From Aliarcobacter sp. (GTDB lineage: Bacteria; Campylobacterota; Campylobacteria; Campylobacterales; Arcobacteraceae), in contig JALRJW010000115.1 in the NCBI GenBank assembly GCA_023268955.1, positions 1 to 9,829 on the forward strand: DNA of 9,829 nt, in the 5' to 3' direction. Shown piece after piece: positions 1 to 4,595 of the stretch (its first letter is position 1; each line of letters begins with the position of its first letter). The notes under the pieces are model-generated. The model saw only the letters and a list, made by a program, of their open reading frames with translations. It searched no databases and had not been told where the DNA came from. The position numbers and the translations under genes were made by a program.

Positions 1-53
1 GCTTTATATTCAGCGTAGGTTTCATTAGCTTCCCACTTTACTGATTTAGTAAT
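1..53 (-). CDS. Partial unidentified frame downstream of the oxygenase, running off the left edge
   Basis: Past the oxygenase stop codon, a different frame stays open to the window edge and reads like protein (ITKSVKWEANETYAEYK). It lies in the -1 frame relative to the oxygenase. An AGGAG Shine-Dalgarno-like sequence (complement of 59-63) sits 5 nt before an ATT codon at 53-51, but there is no ATG, GTG or TTG start in this frame. It could be a separate overlapping gene with a rare ATT start, a C-terminal extension of the oxygenase reached by a -1 slip on the A6 run (complement of 53-58), or coding sequence split by a homopolymer error. A competing ATG at 25-23 (reading MKPTLNIK) is also possible. 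I do not recognise the product. Confidence 0.25.
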   Translation of the reverse strand, partial: MTKSVKWEANETYAEYK

Positions 54-718
54 TTTTTCTCCTGCACTTTAAGTCTTTTTAAATATTCAGATTCCATATC
101 ATCACAATTTTCCATGCGTGTTCTGTAATAACAAACTACTGATATGCGTTCAGCATCTTCACTATTGCTAATTAATTCTGTATTACCATGCCATTGGTGT
201 GCATCAAAAATCAATAAGTCTTTATGTTCCATCTTGAACGCAATACGATATTCCGGCAATACAAGATAGCCACCCTGCATGTCGCCTTTCTTGATACAAG
301 CAAGAGTAGATATACCATCATCTAAATCTCCTTTATCAGTATGCACTCCAGTAGGGTAAGAATTATTTACAGTTACAGTTGTAAAGGGAGTTCCGGGAAT
401 AACCCAATCTTCATGTGTTCTATCAACATATTCCATTTGAGCATTGTATCTATCCGGTGCTTTGTCTTTCATTTCATCTCCAATAAATTTAAACAATGGA
501 AATAACTTCTTATACTTTTCAGTTTCCTTACCGCTATACGCAGTAAGTCTGCAATATTGTTTTGGTCCAACTGCATCAAAGCTACCAATTATTGCTGAAG
601 CGATACTCTTTGCAGTAGCAGAACGCTTACCATCTCCCTTACTAATTCTTGGTGTTCCGGAAGCCATACCTCTGTTGTTAGTTTGAAACTGACAATTATT
701 GTTTCCATTAAACAACAT
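38..718 (-). CDS. Phage-type TET/JBP-like 2OG-Fe(II) DNA pyrimidine oxygenase
   Basis: Predicted Fe(II)/2-oxoglutarate dioxygenase of the TET/JBP family, which hydroxylates the methyl group of 5-methylcytosine or thymine in DNA. Numbering from the GTG at 724, the core has all expected parts: VNNSYPTGVHTDKGD carrying the HxD iron ligands H128 and D130, a GGYLVLPEY strand (151-159), FDAHQWHGNT with the distal histidine (H179; H176 is the alternative), and ERISVVCYYR with R193 as the likely 2-oxoglutarate-binding arginine. The N-terminal TNNRGMASGTPR block (15-26) resembles what I recall from marine-phage homologues. I prefer the ATG at 718 (226 aa), because GAGTG lies just upstream and the GTG at 724 has no ribosome-binding site. 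It is richer in GC than the chromosomal genes to its right, suggesting transfer. A strong stable-RNA-like promoter points into it. The fold and family are fairly sure; substrate base and activity are inference. Confidence 0.82.
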   Translation of the reverse strand: MLFNGNNNCQFQTNNRGMASGTPRISKGDGKRSATAKSIASAIIGSFDAVGPKQYCRLTAYSGKETEKYKKLFPLFKFIGDEMKDKAPDRYNAQMEYVDRTHEDWVIPGTPFTTVTVNNSYPTGVHTDKGDLDDGISTLACIKKGDMQGGYLVLPEYRIAFKMEHKDLLIFDAHQWHGNTELISNSEDAERISVVCYYRTRMENCDDMESEYLKRLKVQEKKLLNQ

Positions 719-732
719 TATCACTCAAAATG

Positions 733-753
733 TTTTTACAGAATCTGTAAAAA
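733..753. repeat. 21-bp perfect palindrome just upstream of the oxygenase start
   Basis: The arms TTTTTACAGA and TCTGTAAAAA are perfect 10-bp inverted copies around a single A at 743. It ends 14 bp upstream of the ATG at 718. A one-base centre suits a dimeric repressor operator in DNA. As RNA it could still fold into an 8-bp stem with a 5-nt loop close to the ribosome-binding region. Either way it is well placed to control expression of the oxygenase. The palindrome is directly visible; the role is inference. Confidence 0.6.
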
Positions 754-763
754 GCTTATTTAT

Positions 764-785
764 ATCTATATATTTCTATATAGAT
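764..785. repeat. Perfect 9-bp inverted repeat in the oxygenase leader
   Basis: ATCTATATA (764-772) and TATATAGAT (777-785) are exact reverse complements around a 4-nt loop. The stem is almost all A/T, so on its own it would be weak. It is the middle of three perfect inverted repeats spaced closely between the promoter and the gene start. Confidence 0.5.
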
Positions 786-792
786 TGAATAG

Positions 793-812
793 ACAAGAAT
801 TTTTATTCTTGT
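793..812. repeat. Perfect 8-bp stem-loop with T-run on the plus strand
   Basis: ACAAGAAT (793-800) and ATTCTTGT (805-812) pair perfectly around TTTT. On the plus strand it is followed by TTTTATATATTTTT, giving the shape of an intrinsic terminator in that direction, although no plus-strand gene reaches it in this window. On the minus strand no T-run follows, so it should not terminate transcription heading into the oxygenase gene. Confidence 0.5.
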
Positions 813-880
813 TTTTATATATTTTTAACATTTACATATATTCAGTTTATAAAGATTATTATAAGACTAAACATTCTTAT

Positions 881-894
881 ATTTTTAAAGATCA
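881..894 (-). promoter_or_regulatory. boxA-like antitermination element in the leader
   Basis: The minus strand reads TGATCTTTAAAAAT about 50 nt after the predicted transcription start. This resembles the boxA core of bacterial rRNA leaders (TGCTCTTTAACA in E. coli), where NusB/NusE bind the RNA and make RNA polymerase resistant to termination. It is short and A/T rich, so chance is possible, but its place after an rRNA-class promoter strengthens the reading. Confidence 0.4.
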
Positions 895-950
895 CAACTT
901 CTAACTCATCTTCTCTATCAAGTGATGTGCCTCAGTCAATTTGGACGGGA

Positions 951-979
951 ATTATAGAAAAAAAATCCTCGCTTGTCAA
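951..979 (-). promoter_or_regulatory. Perfect consensus sigma-70 promoter, stable-RNA type
   Basis: On the minus strand, TTGACA (979-974) is separated by exactly 17 bp from TATAAT (956-951), followed by the GC-rich discriminator TCCCGTCC. The predicted start is near 944. The sequence upstream of the -35 (about 985-1030) is largely A/T rich, like an UP element. Campylobacterota promoters usually lack a recognisable -35, so a perfect one with a GC-rich discriminator suggests a growth-rate- or stringently controlled rRNA or tRNA promoter. It points toward the oxygenase, leaving a leader of about 225 nt. I see no tRNA or 16S 5' end in that leader. Confidence 0.85.
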
Positions 980-1027
980 GGGGTATAACTTAGCCTAAGC
1001 TTAAATTTTGGAATTTATAAATATTTA

Positions 1028-1654
1028 CTAGATTTTATATGAATAACCAGTATCTGATTCTATAACTATTTTACTCTCATTACCCATTTTATCGATTATG
1101 TTAACTATACAATTCTCTTTTAGTACATAATCTTCAAAATCATTTGAAGTGTTTGAAAGCTTAGAATATACTCTAGATTTATCGTCAAAACTAATTTGAC
1201 CTAAGGATAAAGTATCATTACATGTTAAATCTACAGATTCTATATTGTAATTTTTTGTTAATAAAACATTTGAATTATTAGTATTATTTTCACTGCAATA
1301 ATTTGAACTATATAGATATGTGTTAGTTAATGGATCTTTTAAAGAGTCTTCTTTATTAATTTTTCCTGACAAATTTTTATCACTATAAATATTAAAATAA
1401 ATCCCGCCAACATTTGATCTACATTTTAAGAATTTTATTGTCCAAAACTTTTTATGCCACAATTCATTATTTAAATCATATTTATCATCTAGCATTGCTT
1501 GATGTCTAACTTGTTTTATGTAAAATAAAAGATTATCTATAAATAAACTGCTATTTAAGTTTTTTGAATTGGGAATTACTGATATATAAAACATTGCTCC
1601 AACTAAAATTACAAGTATAATTTCTAATACTGAAAAAGATTTTTTTTTATTCAT
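1028..1654 (-). CDS. Pseudopilin-like protein with type IV prepilin N-terminus
   Basis: This 208-aa protein starts with a short basic leader, a prepilin peptidase site and a hydrophobic helix: MNKKKS followed by FSVLEIILVILVGAMF. Cleavage between S6 and F7 would place E11 at mature position 5, the conserved glutamate of type IV pilins and type II secretion pseudopilins. Serine replaces the usual glycine at -1. The helix continues into YIKQVRHQAM, as in GspH/FimT-like minor pseudopilins, and the rest is probably a globular periplasmic domain with four cysteines (78, 120, 145, 182) that may form disulfides. It begins 1 nt after the upstream membrane-protein gene stops (TGA-A-ATG), with no clear Shine-Dalgarno, so translation is probably coupled. 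No pilus or secretion assembly genes are nearby. The start codon is followed by a run of A, a possible slippage or sequencing-error site. Confidence 0.7.
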   Translation of the reverse strand: MNKKKSFSVLEIILVILVGAMFYISVIPNSKNLNSSLFIDNLLFYIKQVRHQAMLDDKYDLNNELWHKKFWTIKFLKCRSNVGGIYFNIYSDKNLSGKINKEDSLKDPLTNTYLYSSNYCSENNTNNSNVLLTKNYNIESVDLTCNDTLSLGQISFDDKSRVYSKLSNTSNDFEDYVLKENCIVNIIDKMGNESKIVIESDTGYSYKI

Positions 1655-1655
1655 T

Positions 1656-2858
1656 TCATATTAGTTTTTTTAAATAATACTTTGCAACTACTATATCATA
1701 GTATTTAATTTCAATAATCTCATCATAATTTATGATTTTTGATTTACTTAATATGTAATCATTCCCTGCTTTAATATCATAAAATTTCAATCTAAGTTGC
1801 ATTCTTTGGTCAATTAGGATTTTGTTTATATGTTTTTCTTTTAATATATTTGCTAAATCCTTAGCTACATGATAATTATAAACTATATGTTTTTTTGGAT
1901 TTTGTATATATTTATATAATATTTTGTTGTTTAAAGTTAAAAATAAATTTATTCCCAACATTAAAAGAACTAAAAAAATCAGAATATTATAACCCTTTCT
2001 AAACTCTTTTAATCTAACTCTATATGAACTTAAAAAGATTTTTATCACAAAAGGTAAAGATATAACAACTAATGGTGCAAAATCTTCAATAGCTATTTTT
2101 TGTCTAAATGAAAACAGGAATGATATAAATAATGCCGTTGCACTAATATAATAGATTAATGTTTTTTCTTCTTTTTTTATACTAATTCTATAAATTGAAT
2201 AAAGAAGATAAAAAAATATCAATGGAGAAAAAACTGTTACATAAGTTGCAAAGGTGTCTAAAAAATAGTTTTTAGGTTTTCCATCTGTTGAAAAGCCAAA
2301 GATGTACATTGAAATTGTAAATAATGCCAATGAAACAATCATTAATCTATTGTCTTTATGAACTAATGACCAGAAAAATAGTGCTAGATAAACTACAGCA
2401 AATGAACTATCTATAAATAAACAAAACAGTAATAAATATTCATTATGTTTTTTAGTTTTTTGAAACACATAAATATACAATAAAACAAAAAACAGAACTA
2501 TTATTGAAGTATTAACTAGCATTGAAGCACTGAACACTCCAGGTAGAGCTAAGAATATTCCTAAATTTAAGATTCTATCTTTTTCATATCTAAAAAAATC
2601 TTCAGTGATTTTATACATCAATAAACCACTTAAAACATAAAAGATTAAAAATGGCAATCTTAAAGCATAATCATTCATGCCAAAAATATAAGTTGAAATA
2701 TTTGTAATGTAACTTAATAAAGAGGAGTTAACATAAAGATTTAAAGCTTCATTATATGAGATGCTTAAAGAATTAATATTTAGCAATAAAACAAAAAATG
2801 AGAAGGCTAAAATTAAACCTACTCGTATATTTTGATTATTGCTAAATCTACTAATCAT
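1656..2858 (-). CDS. Polytopic membrane protein of the GT-C (PMT_2/ArnT-like) glycosyltransferase type
   Basis: This 400-aa protein has about nine to ten hydrophobic segments over residues 13-310 and a soluble C-terminal part (about 311-400), probably periplasmic. The architecture fits GT-C glycosyltransferases that use polyprenyl-phosphate sugar donors at the outer face of the inner membrane. The first loop carries SISYNEALNLYVN at the place of the family's acidic DEA motif, and NDYALRLPFLIFYVLSGLL (62-80) matches the conserved RLP segment after it. The usual motif aspartate is N36 here, while E37 is kept, so catalytic competence is uncertain. Its ATG overlaps the pabA stop (ATGA), and the pseudopilin gene follows 1 nt after its own stop. 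Acceptor and donor cannot be read from the sequence. It could be a non-catalytic relative. Confidence 0.6.
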   Translation of the reverse strand: MISRFSNNQNIRVGLILAFSFFVLLLNINSLSISYNEALNLYVNSSLLSYITNISTYIFGMNDYALRLPFLIFYVLSGLLMYKITEDFFRYEKDRILNLGIFLALPGVFSASMLVNTSIIVLFFVLLYIYVFQKTKKHNEYLLLFCLFIDSSFAVVYLALFFWSLVHKDNRLMIVSLALFTISMYIFGFSTDGKPKNYFLDTFATYVTVFSPLIFFYLLYSIYRISIKKEEKTLIYYISATALFISFLFSFRQKIAIEDFAPLVVISLPFVIKIFLSSYRVRLKEFRKGYNILIFLVLLMLGINLFLTLNNKILYKYIQNPKKHIVYNYHVAKDLANILKEKHINKILIDQRMQLRLKFYDIKAGNDYILSKSKIINYDEIIEIKYYDIVVAKYYLKKLI

Positions 2859-3424
2859 AATTTTAAGAAATTGTCTATCATTTCATAGCCGTATTCACTC
2901 ATGATTGATTCAGGGTGAAATTGTACAGCGTAAATTTGTTTACCTTTAATTTCTAAAGACATGATTTCATAATCATCTAAACTAACAGATGTTGGTATGA
3001 TAATATCAGGTAAATCTTCTTTTTGAACTGTTAAAGAGTGATATCTAGTTTGAGTAAATTCATTTGGTAAACCTTTGAAAATTAGTGAGTCATTTATCAC
3101 TTTTATTCTAGATGTTTTTCCGTGCATTAGATTTTTTGCTCTAATTACCTTACCACCAAATACTTGCGCGATACTTTGATGACCTAAACAAATACCAAAA
3201 ATTGGTTTTTTATCAGCAAAATATTCAATTACTTCTAAACAAACTCCAGCATCGTCAGGAGTTGCAGGTCCAGGAGATAATATAATTTTTTCCGGGTTTA
3301 ACTCTTCAATTTGTTTAACAGTTAATTCATCATTTCTAATAACTTTTAAATCAGCCCCTAATTCTAAACAATATTGAACAATATTATATGTGAAGCTATC
3401 GTAGTTATCAATCATTAAAATCAT
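2855..3424 (-). CDS. pabA: Glutamine amidotransferase subunit of aminodeoxychorismate/anthranilate synthase
   Basis: Class I glutamine amidotransferase, 189 aa, the normal length for PabA/TrpG. It hydrolyses glutamine and passes ammonia to a chorismate-binding partner, giving aminodeoxychorismate (folate) or anthranilate (tryptophan). The catalytic triad is visible: C79 in GICLGHQ, and H170 and E172 in VQFHPES. SPGP (50-53) forms the oxyanion region and MHGK (100-103) is the family's signature loop. The N-terminus MILMIDNYDSFTYNIVQY is typical. The ATG at 3424 has AGGA 10 nt upstream; an internal ATG at codon 4 is the alternative start. No trp or pabB genes are adjacent, so PabA and TrpG cannot be told apart and one subunit may serve both pathways. 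It is first in a three-gene set and overlaps the next gene by 4 bp. Confidence 0.93.
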   Translation of the reverse strand: MILMIDNYDSFTYNIVQYCLELGADLKVIRNDELTVKQIEELNPEKIILSPGPATPDDAGVCLEVIEYFADKKPIFGICLGHQSIAQVFGGKVIRAKNLMHGKTSRIKVINDSLIFKGLPNEFTQTRYHSLTVQKEDLPDIIIPTSVSLDDYEIMSLEIKGKQIYAVQFHPESIMSEYGYEMIDNFLKL

Positions 3425-3499
3425 TTGATTTAATTCCTATGTGTAAAATATCTAAAATAATATCCTAAAGATATAAATATAATGCTGAAATATTTTATT

Positions 3500-3518
3500 G
3501 ATAATGATTATTATTAAG
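3500..3518. promoter_or_regulatory. Fur-box-like site upstream of fbpA
   Basis: GATAATGATTATTATTAAG matches 15 of 19 positions of the classical Fur box, including the first nine (GATAATGAT). It lies in the divergent pabA-fbpA gap, upstream of the likely fbpA -10 candidates, where bound Fe-Fur would block RNA polymerase. It could also affect the divergent pabA promoter. A/T-rich background lowers the specificity of the match, but the ferric transporter downstream makes Fur control likely. Confidence 0.65.
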
Positions 3519-3533
3519 ATTTTTATAAGCTTT

Positions 3534-3539
3534 TATAGT
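3534..3539 (+). promoter_or_regulatory. Candidate -10 element for fbpABC
   Basis: TATAGT lies 48 bp before the fbpA ATG and between the two Fur-like sites, which suits iron-repressed expression. TATAAG at 3524-3529 is an equally plausible -10. No convincing -35 is seen, which is normal for this phylum. Confidence 0.35.
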
Positions 3540-3549
3540 TTATTATTTC

Positions 3550-3568
3550 GATAACAATTATCAATAAC
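3550..3568. promoter_or_regulatory. Second Fur-box-like site, near the fbpA transcription start
   Basis: GATAACAATTATCAATAAC matches 14 of 19 Fur-box positions and contains the inverted arms GATAA and TTATC. It lies about 10 bp downstream of the TATAGT candidate and ends 19 bp before the fbpA start. With the site at 3500-3518 it would bracket the promoter. Confidence 0.5.
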
Positions 3569-3587
3569 AAAAAAAGGAACACATTTT

Positions 3588-4592
3588 ATGTTTAAAAAAC
3601 TAGGATTATCAATCGTATTATTTGCAAGTACATTATTTGCTTCAAATACAGTAAATGTATACTCAAGTAGACACTACGACACAGACAAAGAATTATTTAA
3701 AAAATTTGAACAAAACACAGGTATTGAAGTAAAAGTTATTCAAGCAAAAGATGATGCTTTAATTAAAAGACTAGAAACAGAAGGCGCAAATTCTCCTGCT
3801 GATGTATTCATTACAGTTGATGCAGCAAGAATTCAAAGGGCAACTCAAAAAGATTTGTTTTTACCAATTAAATCACAAATTTTAGAAGAAAAAATTCCTT
3901 CATCTTTAAGAGATGAGCAAAACAGATGGTTTTCAATTACAAAAAGAGCGAGAATTTTTGCTATTAAAAAGGGAAGTGGATTAGAAAACAAAGAGTTTAC
4001 CTATGAAGAGTTAGCAGACCCAAAATACAAAGGGCAAATTATGGTTAGATCTTCAAGTAATGTTTATAATCAATCATTAATGGCAGGAATGATAGCTCAT
4101 CATGGTGTTGAATATGCAACATCTTGGGCTAAAGGAGTTGCAGCAAACATGGCAAGAAGTCCTAAAGGAAGTGACAGAGATCAAGCAAGAGCTGTTGCTG
4201 CTGGATTTGGGAATATTGCTATTATAAATACATATTATGTTGGGAAATTAGCTGTTGGAAGTGATTCAGATAAGGAAACTGTTAGTAATTTAAAAGTAAC
4301 ATTTCCAAAATTTAAAAATGGTGCTACACATATAAACGTTAGTGCTGCTGGTGTTGCAAAATACGCTAAAAATAAAGAAAATGCTATAAAATTCATCGAA
4401 TTTTTAGTTTCAAATGAAGCTCAAGAGATTTTTGCCCAAGGAAATTATGAATATCCTGTTATTAGTGATGCAAAGATTTCTGATTTAGTTGCTTCTTGGG
4501 GAACTTTAGAGGATGATAATATTTCAATAGCTGATTTAGGAAAATACAATGCTGATGCTGTAAAAGCATTGGACATTGCAGGATGGAAATAA
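3588..4592 (+). CDS. fbpA: Periplasmic ferric-iron-binding protein of ABC importer
   Basis: Solute-binding protein of the FbpA/FutA/cFbpA group (334 aa), capturing Fe(III) in the periplasm for the FbpBC transporter. The signal peptide MFKKLGLSIVLFASTLFA is probably cleaved near residue 18. The mature N-terminus VNVYSSRHYDTD and the FEQNTGIEVKV stretch are typical. Candidate iron ligands are H29, Y30, Y160 (NVYNQS) and the tandem Y216-Y217 (NTYYVGK). This matches the His/Tyr set I recall for Campylobacter jejuni cFbpA, where tyrosines bind iron without a synergistic anion. The gene opens a three-gene operon. A GGA sequence 9 nt before the ATG serves as ribosome-binding site, and two Fur-like sites lie upstream. 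Its last codons contain the ribosome-binding site of fbpB. Family assignment is strong; ferric specificity is inferred from the tyrosines. Confidence 0.95.
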   Translation: MFKKLGLSIVLFASTLFASNTVNVYSSRHYDTDKELFKKFEQNTGIEVKVIQAKDDALIKRLETEGANSPADVFITVDAARIQRATQKDLFLPIKSQILEEKIPSSLRDEQNRWFSITKRARIFAIKKGSGLENKEFTYEELADPKYKGQIMVRSSSNVYNQSLMAGMIAHHGVEYATSWAKGVAANMARSPKGSDRDQARAVAAGFGNIAIINTYYVGKLAVGSDSDKETVSNLKVTFPKFKNGATHINVSAAGVAKYAKNKENAIKFIEFLVSNEAQEIFAQGNYEYPVISDAKISDLVASWGTLEDDNISIADLGKYNADAVKALDIAGWK

Positions 4593-4595
4593 TTA

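Larger units (their letters stand above)
725..1027. other. Non-coding leader region between the oxygenase and pseudopilin genes
   Basis: This stretch of about 300 bp holds no convincing coding sequence. It contains the minus-strand consensus promoter, the boxA-like element and three perfect inverted repeats described separately. A fourth, imperfect stem at 844-868 pairs AGTTTATAA with TTATAA(G)ACT, with one bulged base. Most of 725-900 is A/T rich and low in complexity. The composition changes sharply at the oxygenase gene. Confidence 0.6.

Noticed and set aside
444..686. Open plus-strand frame of 80 codons opposite the oxygenase gene
   Set aside because: It lies wholly antisense to a gene with clear family motifs, and its product shows no recognisable features.
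683..904. Open plus-strand frame of 73 codons in the leader region
   Set aside because: The translation is low-complexity I/Y/F/K content typical of A/T-rich non-coding DNA, and the region is better explained as a minus-strand leader with promoter and inverted repeats.
989..999. CTTAG-C-CTAAG inverted repeat as terminator of the pabA operon
   Set aside because: The stem is only 5 bp with a 1-nt centre and is not followed by a T-run on the minus strand.
720..1000. tRNA gene, 16S rRNA 5' end or tmRNA after the stable-RNA-like promoter
   Set aside because: I looked for an acceptor stem with a GGTTC-type T-loop and for the 16S GAGTTTGATC start on the minus strand and found neither.
3478..3483. 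Perfect TATAAT on the plus strand as the main fbpA -10
   Set aside because: It would start transcription about 100 bp before the gene and ahead of both Fur-like sites; the nearer TATAAG/TATAGT candidates fit better. It could be a secondary promoter.
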